Of a stretch of 64,000 bases of DNA, positions 46,857-57,307 are shown one piece after another (position 1 is the first letter of the stretch; each line of letters starts with the position of its first letter). This DNA is from Nocardioides panzhihuensis. Its GTDB lineage: Bacteria; Actinomycetota; Actinomycetes; Propionibacteriales; Nocardioidaceae. The stretch is taken from contig NZ_JACBZR010000001.1 in assembly GCF_013408335.1 (NCBI RefSeq), positions 3,821,501 through 3,885,500 on the forward strand. The letters are read 5' to 3'. The notes under the pieces were generated by a model. The model made no database searches, had not been told where the DNA came from, and saw nothing but the letters and a program-made list of their open reading frames with translations. Made by a program: the position numbers and the translations under genes.

Positions 46857-47618
46857 CTAGGACTTCCGCTTCGCGGCCTTCCGCTGGGCGCGGAGCCTGC
46901 GCTCCTCGGCGTACATCGCCTCGGCCTCCTCGAGCGTGGGGGCCGAGCCGCCGTACGCCTTCGGCAGCCACCACGAGCCCGGAGGCTGCTCCTCGGCGGG
47001 GTGCGCCTTGATCAGCCGGTCGAGCATGCCCTCCATCTGCGCCTTGAGCGCCGCGGTCTCGGCGGCCGGGTCCTCACCGGTCACCGGCAGCGGCGGGCCG
47101 ATCTCGATGCCGACCGTCTTGTGACGCGACAGGTCGACCTTCTGACCCTTGGTCATGATCCGCTGGGTGCCCCACAGCACGACGGGGATCAGCGGGACAC
47201 CGGCCTCGGCGGCGATGCGCACGGTGCCGGTCTTGAGGTCCTTGATCAGGAATGAGCGCGAGATCGTGGCCTCGGGGAAGATCCCGACGACCTCACCGTT
47301 CTGGAGGTAGTCGACGGCCTTCTGCATCCCGGCCGCGCCGTAGCTGCGGTCGATCGGGATGTGATGGAACGAGCGCATCACCGGGCCTCCGACGGGGTGG
47401 TCGAAGACCTCCTTCTTGGCGATGAAGCGGGTCAGCCGACCACGCTCGGCCCCGGGGAACCCGGCCATGACGTAGTCGACGAAGGAGAGGTGGTTGACCG
47501 CCAGCAGGGCACCGCCCGACTCCGGGATGTGCTCCACGCCGGTCATGTTGATCTTGATGTCGCCGAGCTTGAACCAGGTGCGAGCCGCGGCGATCGTGAC
47601 CGGATAGCTGATGTCCAT
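46857..47618 (-). CDS. 1-acyl-sn-glycerol-3-phosphate acyltransferase family (PlsC-like)
   Basis: The 253-residue enzyme has the acyltransferase motifs NHLSFVD (H-x4-D) near residue 43 and FPEATISRSF (the EGTRS equivalent) near 115. It should acylate lysophosphatidate or a similar acceptor at the membrane. The last 40 residues are Lys/Arg/Ala-rich. ATG start. It lies divergent from the alpha/beta hydrolase gene, with 50 bases between. Confidence 0.9.
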   Translation of the reverse strand: MDISYPVTIAAARTWFKLGDIKINMTGVEHIPESGGALLAVNHLSFVDYVMAGFPGAERGRLTRFIAKKEVFDHPVGGPVMRSFHHIPIDRSYGAAGMQKAVDYLQNGEVVGIFPEATISRSFLIKDLKTGTVRIAAEAGVPLIPVVLWGTQRIMTKGQKVDLSRHKTVGIEIGPPLPVTGEDPAAETAALKAQMEGMLDRLIKAHPAEEQPPGSWWLPKAYGGSAPTLEEAEAMYAEERRLRAQRKAAKRKS

Positions 47619-47656
47619 GCCCGAATCGTGTCACGTGGGGGTGAACTTCGTCCGAC

Positions 47657-47662
47657 TAGCCT
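47657..47662 (+). promoter_or_regulatory. -10-like box TAGCCT of the hydrolase gene
   Basis: TAGCCT, then six bases (cggtcc), then the GTG start. Leaderless geometry as in other genes of this window. Confidence 0.45.
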
Positions 47663-47668
47663 CGGTCC

Positions 47669-48517
47669 GTGAGCACCCTTCACGTGACGACCACCGACGG
47701 GCTCCGACTGGCGGTCACCGACTTCGGCTCTCCCGGCGACACCCGCCCGACACTGGTCTGCGTCCACGGCTACCCCGACAACTCCAGCGTGTGGCTCCCG
47801 CTGGTCCGGATCTTGGGCGGCGACCTGCGGATCGTGACGTACGACGTGCGCGGCCACGGCAGCTCGCAGGCACCGGCCACGCGCGAGGGCTACCTGGTCG
47901 AGCAGCTCAACGCCGACCTGCAGGCCGTCATCGACACGGTCAGCCCGGCCGCGCCGGTGCACCTGCTCGCCCACGACTGGGGCTCGACCCAGACCTGGGA
48001 GGCGGTCGCCGGAAACGTACCGTCCGAACGGATCGCGTCGTTCACATCGATCTCCGGACCGAGCCTCGACCAGACCGGGGCCTGGCTGCGTACGCCCGGC
48101 AGAACCGTCCGTGGAGTGCTCGCGCGCCTCAGGCAGGGTGCCGGGTCGACCTACATCGGGTTCTTCCAGGCGCCGCTGCTTCCCGAGCTCGCCTGGCGTT
48201 CGGGCCTTCTCGACCGGATCGTCGGTGGCTCGGCCCTCGACCGCACCCGCTCCGACCGGATCAACGGCCTCGAGCTCTACCGAGCCAACGCGATCGCCCG
48301 GATGACCCGCCCGCGGCCGCGTCCGGTGACCGTCCCGGTCCAGGTCATCGCCCCGATCGGCGACGCCTACGTCAGCCGCGCCCTGGCGGCCGAGGCCCCG
48401 AAGCCGTACGTCGCAGACCTGACGGTCCACGAGATCGAGGGCTCCCACTGGGTGGTCGCCGACCATCCCGAGCGGGTCGCGCCGCTGGTGCGCGACTTCG
48501 TGAGGGCTAGGAGCTAA
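47669..48517 (+). CDS. Alpha/beta hydrolase (epoxide hydrolase/dehalogenase type)
   Basis: The 282-residue alpha/beta hydrolase has the oxyanion region CVHGYPDNSSVW and the nucleophile elbow LLAHDWGSTQTWEAV, where Asp takes the place of the usual Ser, as in epoxide hydrolases and haloalkane dehalogenases. The catalytic His is in EGSHWVVADHPE near the end. The substrate cannot be named. Its stop codon overlaps that of the convergent LCP gene by four bases (ctaa). Confidence 0.88.
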   Translation: MSTLHVTTTDGLRLAVTDFGSPGDTRPTLVCVHGYPDNSSVWLPLVRILGGDLRIVTYDVRGHGSSQAPATREGYLVEQLNADLQAVIDTVSPAAPVHLLAHDWGSTQTWEAVAGNVPSERIASFTSISGPSLDQTGAWLRTPGRTVRGVLARLRQGAGSTYIGFFQAPLLPELAWRSGLLDRIVGGSALDRTRSDRINGLELYRANAIARMTRPRPRPVTVPVQVIAPIGDAYVSRALAAEAPKPYVADLTVHEIEGSHWVVADHPERVAPLVRDFVRARS

Positions 48518-49461
48518 CCGCGGCAGCCGCGGTTGAGCCGGCCGTCGTTGCGCGCGTCGTTGCCCATCGCGCGGGCTGCTCCGACGTTGGGGAAGACCAC
48601 GCTGGCGGCGCCGGCGTTGCCGATCCCGCCGGGAAGGACGCAGGTGCGGACCTTGCTCGGGTTGATCGCGGCGACGGCGTGGGCCAGCTGGTAGAGGTCC
48701 CGGCCGGAGAGGCCGGTGGTGTGCATCTTCTTCATCACCAGCGAGACACCCTTGGCCATGAAGCCGGTCTCGTTCTGACGGGCGACGATCTTGCGGTGGA
48801 TGCCGCGGATGACCCGGGACTGGTTGGCCGAGCGGTCGAAGTCGCCGCCGGGCAGGGTCTTGCGGGCCCGTGCGAAGTCGACCGAGTGCGGGCCGCTGAT
48901 GTGGATCCGGCCCTTCTTGAAGCCGTAGCGCGCGACGTAGGGGTCGCTGAAGGCGCGCGGGTTGTCGACGTCGACCCCGCCGATCCCGATCACCAGGTCG
49001 CTCATGCCGGAGAAGGAGGTGACGAAGACGTACTGCGGCTGCACGCCGACCAGGTTGCCGACGGCCCGGCCCATCAGCTTCGGGCCACCCAGGGTCAGCG
49101 CCTCGTTGATCTTGGAGCGGCCATGACCGGGGATGTTGACGTAGGAGTCGCGCGGGATGCTGATGTCGGTCGCATGGCCCGAGGACGGGTTGAAGCCGAT
49201 CAGGTGCAGCGCGTCGCCGCGGCTGCGGGTGACCTTCTGGCCGGGGCGGGCGTCCGAGCCGACGGCGAGGACCCAGATGGTGCCGCCCTTGCGGGTGTGC
49301 TGGGCGACGTCGAGGCCCTTGGCCCACTTGGTCGCGATCAGTTCCGCACGCGGCTCGGCGACCTGGGCGTCGGGCACCAGGAAGGCGGTCGTCGCGAGCA
49401 CCAGGCCGAGCGCCAGCGTGGTCAGGAGACGGCGGCGTACGAGCTTCGTCAGAGGGTTCAC
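48514..49461 (-). CDS. LCP (LytR-CpsA-Psr) family envelope protein
   Basis: The 315-residue protein has one N-terminal membrane anchor (LLTTLALGLVLATTAFLVP) and an extracellular LCP domain with VLAVGSDARPGQ, RGDALHLIGF, SIPRDSYVNIP, SKINEALTLGG and DFARARKTLPGGDFDRS. LCP enzymes transfer glycopolymers from lipid carriers to peptidoglycan. GTG overlaps the stop codon of the upstream lipoprotein gene (GTGA), so the two are co-translated. Confidence 0.92.
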   Translation of the reverse strand: MNPLTKLVRRRLLTTLALGLVLATTAFLVPDAQVAEPRAELIATKWAKGLDVAQHTRKGGTIWVLAVGSDARPGQKVTRSRGDALHLIGFNPSSGHATDISIPRDSYVNIPGHGRSKINEALTLGGPKLMGRAVGNLVGVQPQYVFVTSFSGMSDLVIGIGGVDVDNPRAFSDPYVARYGFKKGRIHISGPHSVDFARARKTLPGGDFDRSANQSRVIRGIHRKIVARQNETGFMAKGVSLVMKKMHTTGLSGRDLYQLAHAVAAINPSKVRTCVLPGGIGNAGAASVVFPNVGAARAMGNDARNDGRLNRGCRG

Positions 49462-50135
49462 GGCTTCTCTCCCGACTTGGTGGTCGCGGACAGGCTGGGC
49501 GACGGGGACGGCTGCGTGGCCGCCGTCTCCTCGCGAGTGATGTTGAAGCCGAAGACGGCCCAGGAGCTCTTGGTCGGCACCATGTCGAGGCTGCCGCGGA
49601 CGATCTGGCGCGACTCGCGCTCGCCGGTCGTGTCGTAGACCAGCCGCACCCGCGCGACCGCGCCGACCGGGTAGTTGTTGTTGGCCAGCAGGTCGACGTG
49701 GACGTCGCTGGAGACTACCTCGACGCTGTCGATGTGGGGAGCGATCGTGGCGCTGCTCATCAGGCTCATCTGCTTGCCCGCCTGGGCGACCGCGCCCTTG
49801 GAGAATCCCGGGAAGACGTTGCCGTAGGTCGAGGTCGCGCGCGGGAAGTCACCCCCGACGTACGCGGCCTGCAGCCAGCTGTCGACGACAGCGGAGACGT
49901 TGGCGGCAACCGCCTGGTGCCGGCTCTTGGGGAACTTGCCCTGCACGTGGATGAGCTTGGCGGCCGACTTCACCTTGGGCGGTGGCGGCGGCGACGCAGA
50001 CGACGAAGCGGCGGGCTCGTCGGGCTCACCACCGCATCCGGCGAGCGCCACCGTGCCACTCAGGAAGGCCGCCGTGAGTGCCGTCGCGACGCGCCGACCG
50101 GTCGACCGACTGCGCCTTGTGCTGCTGCTCGTCAT
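49458..50135 (-). CDS. Predicted lipoprotein
   Basis: The 225-residue protein has a basic N-terminus, a hydrophobic core and a lipobox (VALAGCGG), so it should be a secreted lipoprotein. A Pro/Ser-rich linker leads to a domain of about 160 residues with KFPKSRHQAVAANVSAVVDS, GNVFPGFSKGAV and VDLLANNNYPVGAVARVRL. I do not recognise it. ATG follows AGGCGGA. It is the first gene of an operon with the LCP protein, so it may help wall polymer attachment. Confidence 0.8.
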   Translation of the reverse strand: MTSSSTRRSRSTGRRVATALTAAFLSGTVALAGCGGEPDEPAASSSASPPPPPKVKSAAKLIHVQGKFPKSRHQAVAANVSAVVDSWLQAAYVGGDFPRATSTYGNVFPGFSKGAVAQAGKQMSLMSSATIAPHIDSVEVVSSDVHVDLLANNNYPVGAVARVRLVYDTTGERESRQIVRGSLDMVPTKSSWAVFGFNITREETAATQPSPSPSLSATTKSGEKP

Positions 50136-50355
50136 GTGGGGGATCCGCCTCGTCGACGTGCTCTCGGACCGGGCCACTGTACGCACAAGGACCCGGGTTG
50201 CAACTCCGCCCAGCAGGTAACGCAAGATGTGTGACGGATTACATCCTGTCCACAGGTGGAGCCTGCATCGGGCATTTGCGTGTTCGGGGGGATAGCCTTG
50301 CCCGTGGGCAACCCATTTCTTACAGTGCGAAAATTCGGAAGAGGCGAATCAAGCC

Positions 50356-53300
50356 GTGTCCTCAGGCACCCCGTCCCCCAACACTGCCGACATCCCAGCG
50401 GAATTCGGCGCCAACGAGTGGCTGGTCGAGGAGATGTACGACCAGTACACGAAGGATCCCAGCAGTGTTGACCCCGTGTGGGTGAAGTTCTTCGAAACAA
50501 ACGGACAGCCAGGCGCGTCGCAGAACGGTGCCTCGGCCCCGGCCACGCCCGCTGCCAAGTCTCCGGTCCCGACCGCGCCGGCCGACGCTCCCGCCAACGC
50601 GCCCGCGCCGACCACCCCCGCCTCGACCGAGGCGCCGGTGGCGAAGGCGGCTCCGGCTCCCAAGGCCAAGCCGCGCCCGGCCTCCCAGGCAGCGGAGCCG
50701 GCCACGGGCACCGCGAAGCCCACTCCCAAGGACGCCCCGAAGCCGACCGCCGTCGCGGTCACCGACGAGCCGACCTACACCACGCTGCGCGGCATCCCGG
50801 CCGCCACCGCCAAGAACATGGACGTGTCGCTCTCGGTGCCGACCGCGACCTCCGTGCGCAACATGCCGGTCAAGCTGCTATGGGACAACCGCACCGTCAT
50901 CAACAACCACCTCAAGCGCGCTCGCGGTGGCAAGGTCTCCTTCACCCACCTCATCGGCTACGCCATCATCAAGGCGATCAAGGTGATGCCGGCGATGAAC
51001 AACACCTACGCCGAGATCGACGGCAAGCCGACCCAGGTGACTCCGCCGCACATCAACCTCGGTCTGGCCATCGACCAGCAGAAGAAGGACGGCACCCGTC
51101 AGCTGGTCGCGCCCTCCATCAAGGGCTGCGAGCTGATGGACTTCGCCGGCTTCTGGACGGCGTACGAGGACATCGTCCGCAAGGCCAAGGACAACAAGCT
51201 GTCCATGGCCGACTACTCCGGCACCACGGTCAGCCTGACCAACGTCGGTGGCATCGGCACCAACAACTCGGTGCCGCGGCTGATGCAGGGCCAGGCCGCG
51301 ATCATCGGCGTGGGCTCGATGGACTACCCGCCCGAGTTCCAGGGCGCCTCCCCCTCGAAGCTCGCCCAGAACGCGGTCTCGCGGATCATGACGATGACCT
51401 CGACGTACGACCACCGGGTCATCCAGGGCGCGCAGTCGGGCGAGTTCCTGGCCACAGTCCACAAGCTCCTGCTCGGTGAGAACGAGTTCTACGACGAGAT
51501 CTTCGCGTCGCTGCGGATCCCCTACGAGCCGATCCGCTGGAACCAGGACATCGACACCACCCACGACGACCAGATCTCCAAGCAGGTCAAGGTCGGCGAG
51601 ATCATCCACGCCCACCGCGTGCGTGGTCACATGATGGCCGACACCGACCCGCTGGAGTACAAGCAGCGTTCGCACCCCGACCTGCAGATCGAGTCGCACG
51701 GGCTGACGCTGTGGGACCTCGACCGCGAGTTCCCGGTCGGCTCCTTCGCCGGCGGCCGCAAGCCGTTCATGAAGCTGCGCGAGATCCTCGGCGTGCTGCG
51801 TGACTCCTACGTCCGCACCACCGGCATCGAGTACATGCACATCCAGGACCCCGAGCAGCGCCGGTGGATCCAGGACCGCGTGGAGCGGCCCTACGACAAG
51901 ACCCCGCGCCAGGAGCAGCTCCGGATCCTGTCGAAGCTCAACGAGGCCGAGGCCTTCGAGACCTTCCTGCAGACGAAGTTCGTCGGTCAGAAGCGGTTCT
52001 CCCTCGAGGGCAGCGAGACCGCGATCCCGGTCATCGACGAGGTCTGCGAGGCCGCTGCCGAGGCCGGTCTGGACGAGGTCACGATCGGGATGGCCCACCG
52101 CGGTCGCCTCAACGTGCTCGCCAACATCGTCGGCAAGTCCTACAACCAGATCTTCCGCGAGTTCGAGGGCAACATCGACCCGCGCACGGTCCAGGGCTCC
52201 GGCGACGTGAAGTACCACCTCGGCGCCGAGGGCGAGTTCGTCTCCGACCTGGGCGACAAGATCAAGGTCTCCGTCGCCGCCAACCCGTCCCACCTCGAGA
52301 CCGTCGACCCGGTCCTGGAGGGCATCGCCCGCGCCAAGCAGGACGTGCTCGACCAGGGTCCCGTCTTCCCCGTGCTGCCGCTGCTGGTTCACGGTGACGC
52401 CGCCTTCGCCGGCCAGGGTGTGGTCGCGGAGACGCTCAACCTGTCCCAGCTGCGTGGCTACCGCACCGGTGGCACGGTCCACCTGGTCATCAACAACCAG
52501 GTCGGCTTCACCACCTCGCCGGGCTCCTCGCGCTCCTCGCTGTACGCCACCGACGTCGCGCGGATGGTCCAGGCGCCGATCTTCCACGTCAACGGCGACG
52601 ACCCCGAGGCCTGCGTGCGAGTCGCGCGGCTCGCGTTCGAATACCGCCAGGCGTTCAACAAGGACGTCGTCATCGACCTCATCTGCTACCGCCGCCGCGG
52701 GCACAACGAGGGCGACGACCCGTCGTTCACCCAGCCGATGATGTACGACCTGATCGAGCAGAAGCGCTCGGTCCGCAAGCTCTACACCGAGTCGCTGATC
52801 GGTCGTGGTGACATCACGATCGAGGAGGCCGAGCAGGTCCTGGCCGCCTACCAGGCTCGCCTGGAGCAGGTCTTCACCGAGGTGCGCGAGGCCGACAAGA
52901 TGCCGCAGGCCTGGGAGACCGTCCCGGACTACCCCGAGAAGCCTGCCGGCGAGACCGTCACCGCGATCACCCAGGACGTGCTGAAGCGGATCGCGGATGC
53001 GTACGTCACCCCGCCGGAGGGCTTCACGGTCCACCCGAAGGTGATGCCGCAGCTGCAGCGTCGCGCGACCCAGATCTCCGACGGTGGCATCGACTGGGCC
53101 ACCGGCGAGACGCTCGCCTTCGGTTCTCTGCTGCTCGACGGCCGCCCGGTGCGTCTGGCCGGTCAGGACTCGCGTCGCGGCACCTTCGTGCAGCGCTTCG
53201 CGACCATGATCGACCGCAAGAACGCCGACGAGTGGACGCCGCTGAACAACCTGACCGAGGAGCAGGCGAAGTTCTACGTCTACGACTCGCTGCTCTCGGA

Positions 53301-54102
53301 GTACGCCGCACTCGGGTTCGAGTACGGCTACTCGGTGGCCCGCCCGGAGGCGCTCGTCCTCTGGGAGGCGCAGTTCGGCGACTTCGTCAACGGTGCCCAG
53401 TCGGTCATCGACGAGTACATCTCGGCCGGCAAGACCAAGTGGGGCCAGGACTCCGGCGTCGTGCTGCTGCTGCCGCACGGCTACGAGGGTCAGGGCGCCG
53501 ACCACTCCTCGGCTCGCATCGAGCGGTTCCTCACGCTGTGCGCCGACGAGGCGATGGTCGTGGCTCAGCCCTCCTCTCCGGCGTCCTACTTCCACCTGCT
53601 GCGCACCCACACTCTCGGCGAGGAGCACCGCCCGCTGATCGTCTTCACGCCGAAGTCGATGCTGCGTCGCAAGGACGCCGCCTCACAGCCGGCCGACTTC
53701 ACCTCGGGTTCGTTCCAGCCGGTCATCGCCGACACCGAGGCCAACCCCTCGAAGGTCAGCACAGTGCTGGTGGTCTCCGGCCGTCTGACCTGGGACCTCG
53801 TCGTGGAGCGTAGGAAGCGGGAGCGTGAGGACGTCGCGATCGTCCGCGTCGAGCAGCTCTACCCGTGGCCGACCGAGGAGCTCGCGACCGAGCTCGCGAA
53901 GTACCCGAACGCCAAGGTCAAGTGGGTTCAGGACGAGCCCTACAACCAGGGCCCGTGGCCGAGCTACTACCTCAACGTGGTTCCCGAGCTGGGCCGTGAG
54001 GTCGAGCCGATCACCCGCCCGGCTTCCTCCACCACCGCCGTCGGCACCATCAAGCGGCACACGGTCGAGCAGAAGGAGCTCATCGAGCGCGCCTTCGCCT
54101 GA
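50356..54102 (+). CDS. kgd: Multifunctional 2-oxoglutarate decarboxylase/dehydrogenase (Kgd)
   Basis: The 1248-residue protein joins three parts, as in mycobacterial Kgd and corynebacterial OdhA. An N-terminal E1 segment ([20 protein letters not shown]), a Pro/Ala-rich linker (about residues 55-135), and a dihydrolipoyl succinyltransferase-like domain (about 140-380, with [18 protein letters not shown]) precede the thiamine-dependent E1 domain. The latter has [32 protein letters not shown] and [13 protein letters not shown]. It lacks the lipoyl domain of a true E2. It feeds the oxidative branch of the citric-acid cycle and can make succinic semialdehyde. GTG start, about 11 bases after AGAGGCG. 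Confidence 0.96.
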   Translation: MSSGTPSPNTADIPAEFGANEWLVEEMYDQYTKDPSSVDPVWVKFFETNGQPGASQNGASAPATPAAKSPVPTAPADAPANAPAPTTPASTEAPVAKAAPAPKAKPRPASQAAEPATGTAKPTPKDAPKPTAVAVTDEPTYTTLRGIPAATAKNMDVSLSVPTATSVRNMPVKLLWDNRTVINNHLKRARGGKVSFTHLIGYAIIKAIKVMPAMNNTYAEIDGKPTQVTPPHINLGLAIDQQKKDGTRQLVAPSIKGCELMDFAGFWTAYEDIVRKAKDNKLSMADYSGTTVSLTNVGGIGTNNSVPRLMQGQAAIIGVGSMDYPPEFQGASPSKLAQNAVSRIMTMTSTYDHRVIQGAQSGEFLATVHKLLLGENEFYDEIFASLRIPYEPIRWNQDIDTTHDDQISKQVKVGEIIHAHRVRGHMMADTDPLEYKQRSHPDLQIESHGLTLWDLDREFPVGSFAGGRKPFMKLREILGVLRDSYVRTTGIEYMHIQDPEQRRWIQDRVERPYDKTPRQEQLRILSKLNEAEAFETFLQTKFVGQKRFSLEGSETAIPVIDEVCEAAAEAGLDEVTIGMAHRGRLNVLANIVGKSYNQIFREFEGNIDPRTVQGSGDVKYHLGAEGEFVSDLGDKIKVSVAANPSHLETVDPVLEGIARAKQDVLDQGPVFPVLPLLVHGDAAFAGQGVVAETLNLSQLRGYRTGGTVHLVINNQVGFTTSPGSSRSSLYATDVARMVQAPIFHVNGDDPEACVRVARLAFEYRQAFNKDVVIDLICYRRRGHNEGDDPSFTQPMMYDLIEQKRSVRKLYTESLIGRGDITIEEAEQVLAAYQARLEQVFTEVREADKMPQAWETVPDYPEKPAGETVTAITQDVLKRIADAYVTPPEGFTVHPKVMPQLQRRATQISDGGIDWATGETLAFGSLLLDGRPVRLAGQDSRRGTFVQRFATMIDRKNADEWTPLNNLTEEQAKFYVYDSLLSEYAALGFEYGYSVARPEALVLWEAQFGDFVNGAQSVIDEYISAGKTKWGQDSGVVLLLPHGYEGQGADHSSARIERFLTLCADEAMVVAQPSSPASYFHLLRTHTLGEEHRPLIVFTPKSMLRRKDAASQPADFTSGSFQPVIADTEANPSKVSTVLVVSGRLTWDLVVERRKREREDVAIVRVEQLYPWPTEELATELAKYPNAKVKWVQDEPYNQGPWPSYYLNVVPELGREVEPITRPASSTTAVGTIKRHTVEQKELIERAFA

Positions 54103-54114
54103 TCCGCTCCACGC

Positions 54115-54147
54115 AAGGCCCCTCGGTGCTCGCACCGGGGGGGCCTT
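54115..54147. terminator. Bidirectional hairpin terminator
   Basis: aaggcccctcggtg, loop ctcg, then caccgggggggcctt, a 14-bp stem with one bulge, lies 12 bases after kgd and 13 bases before the end of the convergent MMPL gene. Confidence 0.85.
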
Positions 54148-54160
54148 CGTACGTCCTGAA

Positions 54161-56344
54161 CTAGACGGGGACCGGGATCGGCTCCTTCACCGGCTCCTCA
54201 CTCAGACCGACCTTGCGATGCAGGCGCCGCAGCGGTCGTGGCGCCCACCAGGCCGCCTCGCCGAGCATCCGCATGGCCGCGGGCAAAAGGATCCCGCGGA
54301 TGAGGAACGCGTCGATGAGGATCGCCAGACCGACGCCGAGCCCGAAGAACTTCATGAAGCTGATGTCGCTGACCAGGAACGCGAAGAAGCTGGTCGCGAT
54401 CAGGGCCGCGGCCGTGGTGACGATCCGGCCGGTGCGGGCCAGCCCCTGCACGACCGCCTCGACATTGCCCAGGCCACGCCGTCGCATCTCGGTGATCCGG
54501 CCGAGCACGAAGACCTCGTAGTCCATCGACAGTCCGAACGCGATGACCAGCAGCAGCACGACCATCGAGACGTTCAACGGCATTGCGGTGAACCCGAGGG
54601 CATCGGCACCCAGGCCCTCCTGGAAGATCGCCACCGTCGCGCCGATGGTCGCGCCGAGGCCGAGGATGTTGAGCACCAGCGCCCGCAACGGCTGGATCAG
54701 ACTGCCGGTGAAGAGGAACAGGATCACCACCATTGCGATCGCGAGCCCGCAGGCGGCGTACGGGAGCTTGGCACCGATCGCGTCCAGGGAGTCCAGCAGG
54801 TCCGCGGCGCCGCCGCCGACGAAGGTCTCCGTGCCTTCCGGCGACCGGACGTCGCGGACGTCACGGACCAGGTCACGGGCTTCCTCGGACTGACGGTCGA
54901 GCTGGTTGACGACGGCGAGCTGGTCCGCGCCGTCGCCAGAAGGCAGGACCGGCGTCGTCGAGACGAGGGTGCCATCGGCGTACGTCCCCAGGCGGGTGTC
55001 GACGCGGTCGACGTCGTCGACACGGGAGAGGTCGGCGGCGTACGTGCCGAGCTCATCGTCCGCGACGGTCGAGGTGGTCACCACCGTGACGGGGCTGGTG
55101 CTGTCACCGTCGAACTCCTCGCGGAGCAGGTCCCCTGCCTGGCGGCTGTCGGCCGTCGTCGGGAGCACCCGGTCGTCGGGAGTGCCGAACTGGATCCCCG
55201 CCAACGGCGCGGCCATCGCGAGCAGGACGGCGACCACGGGTAGCGCGACCCAGGGGCGGTTGGTGACGAACCTGGCCAGGCGGGTCCAGAACGGGGCCGG
55301 ACCACCGCGCAGTCCGCGCACGCCCGGGATCCGGAGCGCATCGATCCGGTCACCGAGCAGCGCGATCGTGGCCGGGAGCATCACCACCGCGACGACGGCC
55401 GTGATCACCATGACCCCGATGCCGGCGTACGCCGAGGAGCGCAGGAAGTAGAGGGGGAAGATCAGCAGCGAGGCCAGCGAGACCGCGACCGTTGAGGCGC
55501 TGAAGACGATGGTCCGACCTGCTGTCTCCACCGCGCGTACGACCGCTTCGGCGTGTGCTGCCCCAGCCGCTCGTTCCTCGCGGACCCGAGCCACCATCAG
55601 GAGGCCGTAGTCGACGGCGAGGCCGAGTCCGAGGCCGGTCGTGACGTTGAGAGCGTAGACCGAGACGTCGGTGAACGAGCCGAGCACGGAGAGCTCCGCG
55701 AAGGTGCCGGCGATCGCGAAGCCGCCGACACCGAGGGTGACGAAGGCAGCGACGATGTTGCCGAAGGCCAGCATGAGCAGAGCGATCATCAGCGGGATCG
55801 CGATGGCTTCGGCGAGGGCTAGATCGCCGCCGAGCTGACTGCTGATCTCCTCGAAGGTGGCGAGCTGGCCGCCGACGTGGACGGTCGTGGTGTCCTCGGT
55901 GGCTCCAGCATCGGAATAGCGGTCGATCACTGCCGCGGCGTCGATGTCTTCGGGGTCCTTCGCGCCGACGGAGATCAGACCGTGAGCACCGTCCTCGGAG
56001 ACCACGCCTCGGGCGGGCGCGTCGAGATAGGAGACCACGTCCGTGAGCTCGTCGTCGGCGCGGAGGCGGTCGACGAGCGCCTGGGCGTCTTTCGCGGCTG
56101 CACCCTGGGTCACGGTGCCTTCGTCGGCGCTGACGGTCAGGAGGAATCCGGCGTCGTTGCCGAATCCCTCCTCGAACGCGACGGCGGCGCGGCTGCTCTC
56201 CGAGGCGGGGTCGTCGAAGCCGGCGTCGTCGAGCTTGCCGAAGGCCGAGGTGGCCAGATAGATCGCGCCGAGGAGGGCGACCAGGCCGATCACCAGGACC
56301 CGGCGCGGATTTCGCACCACGAAGGTGCCGAGTCGGTGGAACAT
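54161..56344 (-). CDS. MMPL family RND transporter
   Basis: The 727-residue protein has two repeats of one membrane helix, a large extracytoplasmic loop and five helices. TAVVAVVMLPATIALLGDR and FGLSMDYEVFVLGRI (the Asp-Tyr pair of the proton relay) lie in the two halves. MMPL proteins move lipids or drugs. The ATG follows GGAGG at 5 bases. It is divergent from a TetR gene, with three direct repeats between them. Confidence 0.92.
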   Translation of the reverse strand: MFHRLGTFVVRNPRRVLVIGLVALLGAIYLATSAFGKLDDAGFDDPASESSRAAVAFEEGFGNDAGFLLTVSADEGTVTQGAAAKDAQALVDRLRADDELTDVVSYLDAPARGVVSEDGAHGLISVGAKDPEDIDAAAVIDRYSDAGATEDTTTVHVGGQLATFEEISSQLGGDLALAEAIAIPLMIALLMLAFGNIVAAFVTLGVGGFAIAGTFAELSVLGSFTDVSVYALNVTTGLGLGLAVDYGLLMVARVREERAAGAAHAEAVVRAVETAGRTIVFSASTVAVSLASLLIFPLYFLRSSAYAGIGVMVITAVVAVVMLPATIALLGDRIDALRIPGVRGLRGGPAPFWTRLARFVTNRPWVALPVVAVLLAMAAPLAGIQFGTPDDRVLPTTADSRQAGDLLREEFDGDSTSPVTVVTTSTVADDELGTYAADLSRVDDVDRVDTRLGTYADGTLVSTTPVLPSGDGADQLAVVNQLDRQSEEARDLVRDVRDVRSPEGTETFVGGGAADLLDSLDAIGAKLPYAACGLAIAMVVILFLFTGSLIQPLRALVLNILGLGATIGATVAIFQEGLGADALGFTAMPLNVSMVVLLLVIAFGLSMDYEVFVLGRITEMRRRGLGNVEAVVQGLARTGRIVTTAAALIATSFFAFLVSDISFMKFFGLGVGLAILIDAFLIRGILLPAAMRMLGEAAWWAPRPLRRLHRKVGLSEEPVKEPIPVPV

Positions 56345-56365
56345 GAGTCCTCCAGAGGAATGTGT

Positions 56366-56420
56366 GCAGGCGTAAACTTTGCAGGTGTTAACTTTCCCTT
56401 CGATGTGGGCAGGTGTCAAC
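56366..56420. promoter_or_regulatory. Three direct repeats in the MMPL-TetR promoter region
   Basis: gcaggcgtaaac (56366), gcaggtgttaac (56381) and gcaggtgtcaac (56409) occur in the same direction, 15 and 28 bases apart. They occupy the space where both promoters must lie, so they are candidate binding sites for the adjacent TetR protein. Confidence 0.6.
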
Positions 56421-57116
56421 ATGAATTCCGTGAACTCCTCAGCAAGCTCGGACGAGGGCTCCCGGCCCTACCACCACGGCGACCTCCGCAACGCGCTGGT
56501 CGATGCGGCCGCGACCCTTGCCGAGCAGGGCGGCCCGGACGCGGTGACGATCCGCGCGACGGCCCGCGCGGTGGGGGTCACCCCAACCGCCACATACCGC
56601 CACTTCGCTAACCAGTCCGACCTGCTTCACGCGGCCAAGCACGAGGCGATGGAACGACTGACCGCGACGATCCTCGAGCTCCTCAGCGCCGAAATACCCG
56701 CGTCCGACCCGGCCGAGGCCGCGGTGCAGCGTCTAGCCGCGGCCGGGCGAGGGTATGTCCTCTTCGCGCTCGCCCAGCCAGGACTGTTCCGCACCGCCTT
56801 CTGCCCTCCCGCCACGGGCGAGATCCATCCGCCCGGCGAGCTCTCCCAGATCCTCGCCGAGGCCCCGCCGTACGCTTTCCTCACCACCGCTCTCGACGAC
56901 CTGGTCGAGGCCGGCTGGTTGGCAGCCGAGCTCCGCCTCAATGCCGAGACGGCCGCCTGGGCCGCGGTCCACGGCCTCTCGGTCCTTTTCGTCGACGGGC
57001 CCTATCGCCACGTACCCGCACCCGATCGCGACGGGCTCATCAACGCCACCCTCGGCATGGTCGTACGCGGCCTCTCCGGCGGCCCGGCCTCCGACTCACC
57101 GACGAACGCAGAATGA
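56421..57116 (+). CDS. TetR/AcrR family regulator
   Basis: The 231-residue protein has the TetR N-terminal DNA-binding domain (YHHGDLRNALVDAAATLAEQ, then TIRATARAVGVTPTATYRHF) and a C-terminal ligand-binding domain of the WHG type (ALAQPGLFRTAFCP, AAWAAVHGLSVLFVDGP). It probably represses the divergent MMPL gene. The ATG at 56421 stands right after a repeat and about 7 bases after AGGTG; an ATG at 56403 is also possible, with TAACTT 8 bases upstream of it. Confidence 0.9.
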   Translation: MNSVNSSASSDEGSRPYHHGDLRNALVDAAATLAEQGGPDAVTIRATARAVGVTPTATYRHFANQSDLLHAAKHEAMERLTATILELLSAEIPASDPAEAAVQRLAAAGRGYVLFALAQPGLFRTAFCPPATGEIHPPGELSQILAEAPPYAFLTTALDDLVEAGWLAAELRLNAETAAWAAVHGLSVLFVDGPYRHVPAPDRDGLINATLGMVVRGLSGGPASDSPTNAE

Positions 57117-57128
57117 AAGACTGAGCCC

Positions 57129-57305
57129 ATGTACTTCACCGACCGCGGCATCGAGGAGCTCGTCACCCGTCGGGGCGACGAGGAGGTCACCCTCGCCTGG
57201 CTCGCCGAGCAGCTCCAGGCCTTCGTCGACGTACACCCCGAGCACGAGACCGCCGTCGAGCGGTTCGCCACCTGGCTCGCCCGCCTAGACGACCCCGAAG
57301 ACTGA
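57129..57305 (+). CDS. DUF6104-like small protein
   Basis: The 58-residue acidic protein (MYFTDRGIEELVTRRGDEEV, then LAWLAEQLQAFVD and FATWLARLDDPED) closely fits the short actinobacterial DUF6104 proteins as I recall them. No function is known. It lies 12 bases after the TetR gene on the same strand and ends 2 bases before a phased repeat array. Confidence 0.82.
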   Translation: MYFTDRGIEELVTRRGDEEVTLAWLAEQLQAFVDVHPEHETAVERFATWLARLDDPED

Positions 57306-57307
57306 TC

